NCBI GenBank assembly: GCA_948735595.1
Contig: CAPXSA010000014.1
Coordinates: forward strand, 1 to 64,000
Reading direction: 5' to 3'
DNA from: an uncultured Clostridia bacterium
Lineage (GTDB): Bacteria; Bacillota; Clostridia; TANB77; CAG-508
Length of the DNA: 64,000 nucleotides
The notes below the pieces were generated by a model. It did no database searches. It was not told the DNA's origin and saw only the letters and a list, made by a program, of their open reading frames with translations. Shown piece by piece: positions 1-8,486 of this stretch (positions are counted from its first letter, which is position 1; the number at the start of each line of letters is the position of its first letter). The translations under genes and the position numbers were made by a program.

Positions 1-185
1 ATGGGCTTTAAGGTCTCGTTATTTTCGTTGTTGAAATTTCTTCTTTGAGCTTTTCTAGCTTTTCTGCATTCTGGGCATCTTTGAGGTTCATTTGTAAAAC
101 CTTTTTCAGCGTAGAATTGTTGTTCACCTTCTGTGAAAACAAATTCAGCTCCACAATCTTTACATACTAAAGTTTTGTCTGCCAT
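1..185 (-). CDS. zinc-ribbon domain protein, 3' end cut by window edge
   Basis: The first 61 codons of a minus-strand gene are visible; the rest lies beyond the window. Two CxxC pairs, at residues 8-11 (CKDC) and 37-40 (CPEC), are separated by about 25 residues and followed by an Arg/Lys-rich stretch. This is the layout of the small probable zinc-ribbon proteins (zf-trcl type) common in Clostridia, which bind zinc and whose function is not established. The ATG at 183-185 is preceded by a good ribosome site (GGAGGT on the minus strand, 193-198). The gene is divergent from the next one, with 268 bases between them. No enzymatic role can be inferred. Confidence 0.8.
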   Translation of the reverse strand, partial: MADKTLVCKDCGAEFVFTEGEQQFYAEKGFTNEPQRCPECRKARKAQRRNFNNENNETLKP

Positions 186-453
186 TTGGAAGTTACCTCC
201 TTCTTAATTTTTGACATTTAATATTTTTGACCCATTGAACCTTTTTAATATCATAATCAAGAAGGGAAATAGTCGATAAAATAATTAAATTCATTTAAGC
301 TTTATTTCTAAAGCCAAGGTTATTGTAGCATACTATTTTAGGAAACACAAGCAAAATTTGAAAAATTAATCTATTTATTCAAATATTAAGAAAAATGGAA
401 ATAAATATGATATACTATTGCAAAATGCAATAGAGAAAGGATAAAACAAAAAT

Positions 454-1938
454 ATGGAACAAAAGTCAAAATTGGTACCATTCAAAAAAGATGCAATAGT
501 ATGCTTCATTTTAATAGCATTTACTTGTCTTATTTTCTTTCCGTTTTTACAAGGGCATTATATGTCAGATACCTATAATATCATGGAGCAAGGGCTAGAG
601 CACTTTTCTATTACAAATTCATTCACAGATGGAAGAATTTTAACTGGACTACTTAACTTAATTATATTAAAACTGAATATTCCTATCATGGTTTATGTGA
701 TTGGAAGCTTATTTTTCGCAATAGCTTTTTCCTGTGTGGTAGTAGTAATACTAAAAAATGTGATATTGCAATTTAGAGAGGCTCAAAATAAATGGATAGA
801 ACTATTGATTATAATGATTTGCTATTTCACCATTTTCAATTTTATGTATTTAGAGAATTTCTATTTTCTAGAATGTATTGTCATGGCTTTTAGTATTTTA
901 ATGTATACAATAGGGGCAAAAATTTTAGTAGAAAAGAAAAAATACTACCTTATCAAAACTGCAATAAGTGTTGTTATTGGAATGTTAGCTTATCAAGGGA
1001 CCATTGGAATTTTTCTTGCTTTTGTATTTTTCTTTTCTATTTTGAAAAATAGGAATAAAGTGATATATATTTTAAGAGATGTTTTCTTGAGTGGTGTTTT
1101 TGTTGTCATAGCAGGTGCAGTAGATTTAATTAGCATTAAAATATTAACAAATTATTTTCATACAGCACAAAATAGATTAAGTAATGATGTTTTCAAAAAT
1201 ATTATATATATTTTAGCCAATATTAAAACTACCCTAATTAATACTTGCGGTATTTTTCCGAAAAATTGGTTATTAATTTTTTTAAATATTACTGTAATAT
1301 TAGCAGTAATTGCTACAATAGAAAAGTATAAAAAGCAAAGTGCAAGAGAAATTAGTTTATGGTTTTTATTAATTGCATTTGTAATAGCAAGTAGTTTTGC
1401 AAGTTCTGTACTTTCTACAAGTTCCTTTCCAACTCCTAGAATGAGATTTAGTTTAGGAGCCTTAATGGGAATTTTATGGCTATACTTATATGTGACAACT
1501 GATATTTTTCACAAGAAAAACATTGTAACCATTTTAGCAATAGGCTTAATTACAATCTATGGAGGATGTAATTTATATCAATATATTACGATTATTGGGC
1601 AATGCAAACAAATGAATGAAGTAGAAGCGCAAGAATGCCAGAGGATAGGAAAACATATTCAAGAGTATGAAGAAGCAACAGGGATAGAAGTTAGAAAAAT
1701 TGCTCGTGTTCTTACTTTTAAGCATAAAGAAAATTTGTATTTACCAAATCATCCAAATGTTACAGTTTGCAATGCGACAAAATGTTGGTGGTCAGCAAAA
1801 GGTGTTATTTATTTTTATACTGATAGAAGATTAGAATATGTAAATGCAACAGAGGAAGGTATACAAATTTTAGAAGAGTCAGGGCAAGAGTGGGGATGTA
1901 TAGATGATACTTTTTACATTTTTATTTATCAAAGATAG
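454..1938 (+). CDS. polytopic membrane protein, GtrII-like glucosyltransferase family
   Basis: A 494-residue integral membrane protein with roughly 10-11 hydrophobic segments from about residue 14 to 380, then a soluble C-terminal domain of about 110 residues. The segment around residues 55-72 (SFTDGRILTGLLN) and the overall topology resemble the GtrII glucosyltransferase family, which modifies surface glycans using lipid-linked glucose; that is a family inference, not a demonstrated activity. The gene stands alone, preceded by a possible -10 box (TATACT, 411-416), and a short AAAAG/CTTTT hairpin follows the stop. It could equally be another multi-pass glycosyltransferase of the GT-C class. 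Confidence 0.5.
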   Translation: MEQKSKLVPFKKDAIVCFILIAFTCLIFFPFLQGHYMSDTYNIMEQGLEHFSITNSFTDGRILTGLLNLIILKLNIPIMVYVIGSLFFAIAFSCVVVVILKNVILQFREAQNKWIELLIIMICYFTIFNFMYLENFYFLECIVMAFSILMYTIGAKILVEKKKYYLIKTAISVVIGMLAYQGTIGIFLAFVFFFSILKNRNKVIYILRDVFLSGVFVVIAGAVDLISIKILTNYFHTAQNRLSNDVFKNIIYILANIKTTLINTCGIFPKNWLLIFLNITVILAVIATIEKYKKQSAREISLWFLLIAFVIASSFASSVLSTSSFPTPRMRFSLGALMGILWLYLYVTTDIFHKKNIVTILAIGLITIYGGCNLYQYITIIGQCKQMNEVEAQECQRIGKHIQEYEEATGIEVRKIARVLTFKHKENLYLPNHPNVTVCNATKCWWSAKGVIYFYTDRRLEYVNATEEGIQILEESGQEWGCIDDTFYIFIYQR

Positions 1939-2162
1939 GTTAGCAAAAGTACTGCTTTTGTGTACAAGTTGCAAATTTGGAAAAATGATGGTATAATTAC
2001 TACCATTCTAGGCAATATCCTAATTTTGAAAAGTTACACTCATACAATAGTTTAACTTGTAACAGTAAAGAATGTAACTAATTTTTGAGAGGAGATGTGA
2101 ATACCTATAGCATTTTGACAGAATAAGCTAAACGAAAATGAACAACTTGAGGAGGAAGCAAA

Positions 2163-2951
2163 ATGTTTAAAATGATGGACAGGCTTTATAACCACTGGGA
2201 GCGAATGAGAAGGAAAAGTGATTGGTTTGTTTTGGCTCAGATAGGAGAAGTATTTGCTTTGGTAGGGGGACCTTTATATATCTTCTATATAGTTGCGCCA
2301 TATCTAAAAAATATTCCCTGCTTTTCTGACTATTCCCGCTCTGATATAGCTCTTAACATTTGGGGTGTTTTGGCATGTATGTTTGTGATCTTTATGATGG
2401 CATGGATATTTCATGGAGAATGGGAAGAAAGAAAAGCCCAGCAAAGATTAAAAAAGCGGGAACTTTCAGACTATGTAGAGAAGTACCAAAAGTATGTAGA
2501 TGTTGTGAAGCACGCATTACAAGCAGATGAATATAAAGAAGTAGAATTATCAGAGGACTGGGTTCAAAGATTTGACAACTATCTTGACATGTCAGCTCGT
2601 TTGCGGGTAAGGAGAGAACAAGACTTTACAGATTTTGAAGTAATGGCTTGTTTGATGTATGCTCTTACATACAAACTAGCTGGCGCTATAAATGTACAGT
2701 TTGCTTTCCATTGTGCTAAAGAATTTCTTCATACTCACAATGTCTATCAATGCGAGCGAATCGAAGGCGATGAACTTATTCTTGAACCTAGCGAAAGTCT
2801 GAAGGAAGTATCTTTTGAAAATGTAGAGGCTTCCACTCTGATAGAAGGCCAGGCTATTATGGGCGTTTATCTTTCACAAAGGGAGTCCTACTCTCAAATT
2901 TTAGAACTTGCTGACTTTTTGCGCATTTTCTATTTACGGTGTGATAAGTAA
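2163..2951 (+). CDS. hypothetical membrane-anchored protein, foreign-looking codon use
   Basis: I do not recognise this 262-residue protein. It has two N-terminal membrane segments (about residues 22-46 and 62-83) followed by a charged, probably helical cytoplasmic part. An AGGAGG ribosome site lies just upstream and a strong terminator just downstream, so it is a self-contained unit. Its base composition is GC-richer than its neighbours, with many GCT, CTT, CGC and GAG codons. It contains three in-frame CGG codons (2457, 2604, 2937), a codon that native genes here avoid except at frameshift sites. Skipping a base at 2457 would give a stop within a few codons, so here CGG must be read as Arg if the protein is made. 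Recent acquisition is likely. Confidence 0.7.
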   Translation: MFKMMDRLYNHWERMRRKSDWFVLAQIGEVFALVGGPLYIFYIVAPYLKNIPCFSDYSRSDIALNIWGVLACMFVIFMMAWIFHGEWEERKAQQRLKKRELSDYVEKYQKYVDVVKHALQADEYKEVELSEDWVQRFDNYLDMSARLRVRREQDFTDFEVMACLMYALTYKLAGAINVQFAFHCAKEFLHTHNVYQCERIEGDELILEPSESLKEVSFENVEASTLIEGQAIMGVYLSQRESYSQILELADFLRIFYLRCDK

Positions 2952-2958
2952 GCAAGTA

Positions 2959-2998
2959 AAAAACAGCCAAGGGAATGAATTTTCCTGAGGCTGTTTTT
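2959..2998 (+). terminator. intrinsic terminator
   Basis: AAAAACAGCC (2959-2968) pairs with GGCTGTTTTT (2989-2998), giving a stem that runs into a T-run directly after the gene ending at 2951. Confidence 0.85.
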
Positions 2999-3081
2999 AT
3001 ATATGAATACAGAAAATCTTAATAATTTAATGACTTGTTTCTTAAGATTTTAGTGGTAGAATAAAGGCAACTTAAAAAAGG

Positions 3082-3182
3082 AGGATGGACCGAAAAGTAT
3101 TTTCGTCCATCCAGATTATGTAAGCTTTTTAAGATTAGAATTTAATAAGAAAGGGGGAATGTTAGCTTAAAAAGCTAACATA
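3082..3182 (+). promoter_or_regulatory. two hairpins in the leader of the ABC transporter genes
   Basis: The first hairpin (about 3084-3113) has arms GGATGGAC and GTCCATCC extended by AAAA/TTTT with one bulged C. The second (about 3163-3181) pairs TTAGCTT with AAGCTAA. Neither is followed by a T-run, so they look like operators or leader structures rather than terminators. They sit just upstream of the ATP-binding gene, whose own ribosome site is weak. Confidence 0.4.
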
Positions 3183-3192
3183 TACTAGGAAA

Positions 3193-4101
3193 ATGGGAGA
3201 GTTAGTATTAAAATGCCAAGACTTACACAAAAAGTTTGGCAAAAAAGAAATTTTAAAAGGAGTATCCCTAGAACTATATCAAGGTGACATCTTAGGTTTT
3301 ATTGGACCAAATGGAGCAGGAAAAACAACTACTATTAAATTAATTTTAGGTTTGCAATCTATCACAAGTGGAGTAGTTAGCATTAATGGTTATGACATTG
3401 AAAAACAATTTACCAAAGCTATTGAAAAAGTAGGAGCCATTATTGAAAATCCAGATTTGTATATGTATTTAACAGGATTTCAAAATCTAAAATTAGTAGC
3501 TAATATGTATCCAGGAGTGGATAGAGCTAGAATTATGGAAGTAGTGAAACTTGTTAGACTAGACAATAGAATTAATGATAAGGTGTCTAAATATTCTTTA
3601 GGAATGAGACAAAGATTAGGAGTAGCACAAGCTATTTTACACAAACCAAAACTGCTTATCCTAGATGAGCCAACCAATGGACTAGACCCAGAAGGTATTA
3701 AAGAAATGAGAGATTTGCTTCGTGAACTAGCACAAAAAGAAAATATGGCAATTTTTATTTCTAGCCATAACTTAGCAGAGATTGAAACGCTTTGTAATAA
3801 GGTATGTATTATTCAAAATGGTAATGTCATTGAAACAACAGATATGGAAAAAGTAAAAGAAACAGCACAAATTCATTATCATTTTATAGTGGACAATAGC
3901 GAAAAATTAAAAGAAGTATTAAGCTATTCTACAGAGATTAAACAAAAAACAGAAGCAATTGTGGATATTAAAAAAGAGCAGGTTCCAGAAGCGGTAAAAG
4001 AATTAGTGAAAAATGAAGTGAAAATTTATGGAATTTATGAAGAGCAGATGTCATTAGAAGATGCCTTCTTAAAAAAGACAGGAGGTAATACAATTGATTA
4101 A
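3193..4101 (+). CDS. ABC transporter ATP-binding protein
   Basis: The nucleotide-binding subunit (302 residues) of an ABC-2 type exporter; it hydrolyses ATP to drive the partner permease. Walker A is GPNGAGKTT (about residues 38-46), the signature is SLGMRQR (about 136-142), Walker B is LLILDEPTNGLD, and the switch His follows in ISSHNL. The C-terminal 80 residues form the extra domain typical of bacitracin/lantibiotic-resistance and NatA-like ATPases. The stop overlaps the start of the permease gene by 8 bases, so the two are translationally coupled. The substrate is unknown. Confidence 0.93.
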   Translation: MGELVLKCQDLHKKFGKKEILKGVSLELYQGDILGFIGPNGAGKTTTIKLILGLQSITSGVVSINGYDIEKQFTKAIEKVGAIIENPDLYMYLTGFQNLKLVANMYPGVDRARIMEVVKLVRLDNRINDKVSKYSLGMRQRLGVAQAILHKPKLLILDEPTNGLDPEGIKEMRDLLRELAQKENMAIFISSHNLAEIETLCNKVCIIQNGNVIETTDMEKVKETAQIHYHFIVDNSEKLKEVLSYSTEIKQKTEAIVDIKKEQVPEAVKELVKNEVKIYGIYEEQMSLEDAFLKKTGGNTID

Positions 4102-5563
4102 TTTAATTAGAAATGAGTTAACAAAAATTAGCAAAAAGAAAAGTATTTACATTACTTTATTAATTACATTAGTATTTATCATAGTAGCTAATTTTATTTA
4201 TCAAATGTCAAATGATGGTTATTCTTATGATGTTAGTCAAGAAATTAAATTTTATGAAGAACAATTAAAAGGAATTGATTTAAAAACAACACCTGATAAA
4301 GAAATGTATTTAAGTTATGAAACACAATTACGAATGAACAAATTAATTCAAAAATATGGAGATTCAGGAACATGGCAAGCGAAGATTATTAATGAACAAG
4401 GTTATGAATTAATAGACCAATTGGTACGTTGCGAATATATGGGAGCTAGCCAAGCAGAACTAGAGCAAGTAAAAGCGAAATATGAAGATTTTGTAGCAAA
4501 GTTAGGGTTGGGAGATTGGAAGTATTTCACAAGGGAAAAGCTTAAAAATGTAGAAGCAAGCTTAGAAGAACAAACAAAATTAAAACAGACGGCAACTAGT
4601 CAAGAACAAATAAAAGAATTAGAATATCAAATTGCAGAATTAGAAGATACAAAGCAAGTTATTAATTGGAGATTAGAAAAGGATATTTGTTATGGATATG
4701 ATTACTATAACCAATGCCTATCTATGTATCAAATGAGTAAGAGTGACATTAGAAGTTATGAAAATTCTAATCAGCCACAACTAAGTGAAAAAGAACAATA
4801 CGAAAATAAACAAAGTTATTATAAAAATTTAGAAAGAGCAGCAATTTGCCAATATGATATTGAACATGGTACGAAAATAGGAGATAGTTCAACAGCAAAA
4901 TCTATATTATTAAACGTATTTTCAGAATATGAAATATTTATTATCATTATGGCAGTGATGATTGCAGGAACTATTGTTAGTGAGGAATTTAACAAAGGAA
5001 CTGTCAAACTATTATTAATTAAACCATATAAAAGAAGAACTATTTTAACTGCAAAATTTATTACTTGTATCATTATGCTTATGATAGTTATTCTATCAGT
5101 GATGTTAATGCAATTTGTAGTAGGAGGAATGATTCAAGGATTTGATAGCTTTGGAGAGCCAGCCATTGTATATGACCATACGACTAATCAATTACAAGAA
5201 ATGAGTACTGTCAAATATTTGGCTATGCAAACCTTAGGAAAACTACCAATTTATGTGTTACTTGTAACTTTGGCATTTTCACTAAGTACAATATTTGCTA
5301 ATTCTGCTCTAGCGATAGCAATTACATTATTAGGCTCAATGGGGTCATCACTAGTAAATGCTTTTGCGCAAGCCTTTAATCTTTGGTGGATCAAATTCTT
5401 TGTAACGCCAAATTGGGATTTAACACAGTATTTCTTTGGAGGGTTACCAGAGTTTCAAGGTTTAACCATAGGATTTTCCATTGCAATTATTGTCATTTAT
5501 ATGGCTATTATGTTAGTACCAACTTATATTACTTTCCAAAAGAAAAATATTAAGAATATATAG
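4094..5563 (+). CDS. ABC-2 type transporter permease
   Basis: The membrane partner (489 residues) of the preceding ATPase. One membrane segment lies at about residues 18-36, followed by a large extracytoplasmic region (about 37-275) rich in Glu, Gln and Lys with coiled-coil character. Five or six further membrane helices lie in the C-terminal half, where the element SEEFNKGTVKLLLIKP is typical of ABC-2 permeases. The start codon lies inside the 3' end of the ATPase gene. Exporters of this shape handle peptides, antibiotics or lipids; nothing here decides which. Confidence 0.85.
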   Translation: MINLIRNELTKISKKKSIYITLLITLVFIIVANFIYQMSNDGYSYDVSQEIKFYEEQLKGIDLKTTPDKEMYLSYETQLRMNKLIQKYGDSGTWQAKIINEQGYELIDQLVRCEYMGASQAELEQVKAKYEDFVAKLGLGDWKYFTREKLKNVEASLEEQTKLKQTATSQEQIKELEYQIAELEDTKQVINWRLEKDICYGYDYYNQCLSMYQMSKSDIRSYENSNQPQLSEKEQYENKQSYYKNLERAAICQYDIEHGTKIGDSSTAKSILLNVFSEYEIFIIIMAVMIAGTIVSEEFNKGTVKLLLIKPYKRRTILTAKFITCIIMLMIVILSVMLMQFVVGGMIQGFDSFGEPAIVYDHTTNQLQEMSTVKYLAMQTLGKLPIYVLLVTLAFSLSTIFANSALAIAITLLGSMGSSLVNAFAQAFNLWWIKFFVTPNWDLTQYFFGGLPEFQGLTIGFSIAIIVIYMAIMLVPTYITFQKKNIKNI

Positions 5564-5600
5564 CTTAAACTACTGGATAATGCTTTGACTACTGATATGC

Positions 5601-5709
5601 TTGACTTGTACTTATTTTCTTGTTTTTCAAATGCCCAAGGTAGCCAGAAAGTTCGAAGAAGAAAGTCAACTTGGTACCTTTCAAAACTGCGAAAATAAGT
5701 ACAAGTCAA
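5601..5709. repeat. 109-bp element with perfect 19-bp terminal inverted repeats
   Basis: TTGACTTGTACTTATTTTC at 5601-5619 is matched by its exact reverse complement at 5691-5709. The 71-base interior has further partial self-complementarity (CAAATGCC.. and ..TTTCAAAAC) but no coding potential that I trust. It could be a small non-autonomous mobile element or a large bidirectional terminator for the ABC operon. No second copy is present in the window. Confidence 0.7.
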
Positions 5710-5738
5710 ACTTAAAAAAAGCTATTATCAATTAATGT

Positions 5739-5769
5739 AAAAGTAAGAGTGAATGGCTCTTGCTTTTTT
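5739..5769 (+). terminator. intrinsic terminator
   Basis: AAAAGTAAGAG pairs with CTCTTGCTTTT (one T-G wobble) and runs into T6. It ends transcription from the ABC genes before the Nudix gene. Confidence 0.7.
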
Positions 5770-5812
5770 AGTTTTATTTATGATAAGATTGGAAAAAAAG
5801 GAGAAAAGACAA

Positions 5813-6370
5813 ATGAATTTAAGAGAACAAATTGAAGGTTTTGAGTCATATAACGAGCAAGAAAGAGCAGATAAAGAGATAATGCTTAGTTTAATAGATA
5901 CTTATAAAGATGTTTTAACAAGGGAAAATAAAGTTTGCCATTTTACTGCTTCTAATTGGATAGTTAATAAAGAAAGAACAAAAGTATTAATGGCATATCA
6001 CAATATTTATCAAAATTGGGCATGGACAGGTGGACATTGTGATGGAGATAGCGACTTATTAAGAGTAGCCTTGAAAGAAGCACAAGAGGAAACTGGAATA
6101 GAAAATGTTAAAGTATTAAGTAATGGAATTTATTCCTTACAAATAGTTTCTGTAGATAGTCATATTAAAAGGGGAAAATATGTACCAACTCATTTACATT
6201 TAGATGCCTGCTTTTTATTAGAAGCAGATGAAAATGACATGGTAAAGATAAAGCCTGATGAAAATAGTGGTGTTAAGTGGGTTGATATAGGGCAATCAGT
6301 AGAAATTACAAATGAAAAACAAATGAAACCACTTTATCAAAAGTTTAATGAGAAGTTAACTAAAATATAG
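5813..6370 (+). CDS. Nudix hydrolase
   Basis: A 185-residue Nudix-fold hydrolase. The Nudix box runs from GGHCDGD to KEAQEETGI; the REUXEEXGU core is present as KEAQEETGI, and the first Glu of the box is Asp. HLHLDACFLL is a typical core strand. These enzymes cleave nucleoside diphosphates linked to another moiety; the substrate cannot be told. I start at the ATG at 5813 because AAGGAG (around 5799-5804) sits just before it; a longer reading frame from 5753 has no ribosome site and begins inside the preceding terminator. Two small uncharacterised frames follow closely. Confidence 0.85.
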   Translation: MNLREQIEGFESYNEQERADKEIMLSLIDTYKDVLTRENKVCHFTASNWIVNKERTKVLMAYHNIYQNWAWTGGHCDGDSDLLRVALKEAQEETGIENVKVLSNGIYSLQIVSVDSHIKRGKYVPTHLHLDACFLLEADENDMVKIKPDENSGVKWVDIGQSVEITNEKQMKPLYQKFNEKLTKI

Positions 6371-6388
6371 AAAGAAAAGGGATAAAAT

Positions 6389-6592
6389 ATGGAAGAAATC
6401 ATATTAGATGACTTATTTAAAATTTATCTAAGTAGTATAGATAGTTATAACTCAAAAATTTTGCAAACCATCAATGAGAAATATACCATTATTGATAAAT
6501 CAATGCTTGCAGTTTATTTGTATGTTAAAATCCTAGAAGATAGAAACGAAAAAGACCAAATAGCTATAGATACTTTAACCAATTGTGTATAG
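6389..6592 (+). CDS. hypothetical protein, possible N-terminal half of a split gene
   Basis: A 67-residue frame after a ribosome site (AAAGGG) 18 bases behind the Nudix gene. It resembles nothing I recognise; it is helical and acidic. It ends at a TAG exactly where the next frame opens with no ribosome site of its own. Removing one GT from the GTGT around 6585-6588 would fuse the two into a single protein of about 160 residues. There is no CGG codon here and the shift needed is -1, so it does not belong to the CGG frameshift set described elsewhere. Confidence 0.5.
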   Translation: MEEIILDDLFKIYLSSIDSYNSKILQTINEKYTIIDKSMLAVYLYVKILEDRNEKDQIAIDTLTNCV

Positions 6593-6603
6593 AAGTAGAA
6601 TAT

Positions 6604-6867
6604 ATGGGAAATCAAACTTATTTAAAAGCTATTTGCAGTGTTTTTCAGTCACGCTTTAAGAGATTTAAAAAAGTAGAAAAGATGGATAGTTTAAAGAACA
6701 AAGAATTTTATTTAGATTTAGTAAGATGTTGCTATATCTATGTAAAAGAACATTTATTAGAATACAATGAAGAACTATTCTTAAAGTATTTTACTAAAAA
6801 GGAACAATGGGAATATAGAGAAGAAATAGCACAGATTAAGGCGGATAAGACGAAATTCTTATCATAA
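6604..6867 (+). CDS. hypothetical protein, possible C-terminal half of a split gene
   Basis: An 87-residue frame from the ATG at 6604 (a TTG at 6583 is in the same frame). It is basic in its first half (SRFKRFKK) and ends in a charged helix. There is no ribosome site before either start, which argues that it is normally translated as the continuation of the frame at 6389-6592. Function unknown. Confidence 0.5.
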   Translation: MGNQTYLKAICSVFQSRFKRFKKVEKMDSLKNKEFYLDLVRCCYIYVKEHLLEYNEELFLKYFTKKEQWEYREEIAQIKADKTKFLS

Positions 6868-6903
6868 TTTTTTGGACACCTTTTTACAAGAAACGACATA
6901 GAA

Positions 6904-6943
6904 TATCATAACAAAGAATGCTAGCCGAGAGGATGTTATGATA
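6904..6943 (+). promoter_or_regulatory. inverted repeat framing the yabG ribosome site
   Basis: TATCATAACA (6904-6913) and TGTTATGATA (6934-6943) are perfect inverted repeats; the GAGAGGA ribosome site lies in the loop and the A of the yabG ATG closes the stem. This could modulate translation or be an operator. Confidence 0.5.
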
Positions 6944-7773
6944 TGAATAGAATAAAAAAAGGAGATATTGTAGGGAGAATTTCCTATGGAAAAGACATTG
7001 CATTTGTAGTAGAACGAATTATCAAAACACATAATAGTAAATTTGCGATTTTAAAGGGATTAACTGTTAGAGTACAAGCTGACAGTAGTCTAGATGATTT
7101 AGAACTAATGGAAAAGGTGCAAATAGCAGAGCATGTCAAAATCTTAGAGGAAAATGTAACTAAAAGAATACAAGGACGTGTGCAAGAGAGAAAAAATAAA
7201 GCACGTCAGCTCTTTCGCGAAAAGGCAATTGTTTATACAGGAAAAATATTACACCTTGATGGTGACAAAAAATATAGTGAAAAATCAAGTCGATATTATA
7301 AAAAGATAGGCTTAAATGCCATTGTAAAAAACATTCCAGAAAGAAAGCAACCATTTTATGTGGCAAGTTTACTTCAAAAGTATCAACCAGATATCTTAGT
7401 AATAACAGGACATGATGGAATGATAAAAAAAGGAAGTAATTTCAATGATTTATATAATTACCGAAACTCAAAATACTTCATTAGAACTGTAAAAGAAGCA
7501 AGAAAAGCTAATTTAAAAAAGGACTTAGTTATTTTTGCAGGAGCATGTCAAAGCTATTATGAAGGTTTAATGTTAGCAGGTGCCAACTTTGCTTCTTCAC
7601 CAGCTAGAATTTTAATTGACTTTATAGACCCGTTAATTGTAGCAGAAAAAATTGCAGTAACGAGTGAGGAAAAATTTGTTACTATTAAAGATATTGAGGA
7701 GGAATTAAGAGGAGGGCAAAGAGGCATAAGTGGTACGGGAGCAAAGGGTAGAAAGAAAATCTTATGGATATAA
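6943..7773 (+). CDS. yabG: sporulation-specific protease YabG
   Basis: A 276-residue YabG-family (peptidase U57) protein. In Bacillus it is made late in the mother cell and trims coat and cortex-associated proteins; in Clostridioides it also processes germination proteins. Recognisable family stretches are the N-terminal MNRIKKGDIVGRISYGKDI, the central PDILVITGHDG, and the C-terminal AGACQSYYEG with NFASSPARI. Length matches the family. It is followed by veg, the same order as in Bacillus subtilis. Confidence 0.93.
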   Translation: MNRIKKGDIVGRISYGKDIAFVVERIIKTHNSKFAILKGLTVRVQADSSLDDLELMEKVQIAEHVKILEENVTKRIQGRVQERKNKARQLFREKAIVYTGKILHLDGDKKYSEKSSRYYKKIGLNAIVKNIPERKQPFYVASLLQKYQPDILVITGHDGMIKKGSNFNDLYNYRNSKYFIRTVKEARKANLKKDLVIFAGACQSYYEGLMLAGANFASSPARILIDFIDPLIVAEKIAVTSEEKFVTIKDIEEELRGGQRGISGTGAKGRKKILWI

Positions 7774-7889
7774 AAGGAAATATTACATTCTTGTAATATA
7801 ATTGTAATATAAACGTAATAAAACTAAAATAATTTCATAAAACCATTGGGAACAAAGCAATACAAGAAATCGACATGAACAAACAGCTT

Positions 7890-7918
7890 TTGACAAGTAT
7901 TGGGCTCGATGATATAAT
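7890..7918 (+). promoter_or_regulatory. strong sigma-A promoter of veg
   Basis: TTGACA (7890-7895), 17-base spacer, TATAAT (7913-7918): full consensus. A small CCTAT/ATAGG hairpin then overlaps the upstream edge of the ribosome site. Confidence 0.9.
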
Positions 7919-7947
7919 TTGCCTATCTTAAATAGGTAGGTGATGAC

Positions 7948-8244
7948 ATGATTTGCCCAAACGATATTACTAATTTAAAAACAGACATTAATGAAATGGT
8001 AGGACAAAAGATAATTGTCAAAGGTTCTCTTGGAAGATGTAAGACCTTTGAAAAAGAAGCTACAATAGAAAAAACATACCCTAATATTTTTGTAATTAAG
8101 TATGAAGAAGAAGATCGTAATGTTACCTACAGTTATACAGACGTTTTAACTCGAACAGTAGAAGTAGATGTTTTTGATGGAAGTGGATATAGTCCATTGA
8201 TTCCACCAGTTACAGAAGTGAAGAAACCAAAGAAAATTTTATAA
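7948..8244 (+). CDS. veg: Veg family protein
   Basis: A 98-residue Veg homologue. In Bacillus subtilis Veg is a small abundant protein, expressed from a very strong promoter, that stimulates biofilm matrix genes; its biochemistry is unresolved. Family hallmarks are the KGSLGRCKTFEKEATIEKTYP region and the beta-rich remainder (FVIKYE, VTYSYTDVLTRTVEV). A consensus promoter and the position directly after yabG agree with the assignment. It ends in a flexible Pro/Lys-rich tail. Confidence 0.9.
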   Translation: MICPNDITNLKTDINEMVGQKIIVKGSLGRCKTFEKEATIEKTYPNIFVIKYEEEDRNVTYSYTDVLTRTVEVDVFDGSGYSPLIPPVTEVKKPKKIL

Positions 8245-8371
8245 AAGCAAAAGAATTTTAGAGTAACAAAGGATAAACGTTACAAAAGAAAAAAGACATA
8301 CAAAGTAACAAAAGCAAGCAGTTACAAAAGAATTCTTAGGCAACTAAAGAAGATAATTTCATAGTATAAAT

Positions 8372-8408
8372 AAGAACTAACAAATTTTAGAGTTTGTTAG
8401 TTCTTTTT
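8372..8408 (+). terminator. terminator after veg
   Basis: AAGAACTAACAAA pairs with TTTGTTAGTTCTT and ends in T5. Confidence 0.9.
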
Positions 8409-8441
8409 AGTAATCTATCTATTTGGAAAACAAATAACAAA

Positions 8442-8477
8442 AGAGGTGTTCAAAAAAATTGAACACCCCTTGATGAG
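8442..8477 (-). terminator. terminator of the minus-strand gene at 8487-9116
   Basis: On the minus strand GGTGTTCAA and TTGAACACC form a stem with an AT loop, followed by CTCTTTTG. It lies just past the stop of the gene. Confidence 0.85.
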
Positions 8478-8486
8478 TTTGTGTGC

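Noticed and set aside
6583..6592. A fifth CGG frameshift at the 6389/6604 gene pair
   Set aside because: There is no CGG there and the shift is -1, so it is kept apart.
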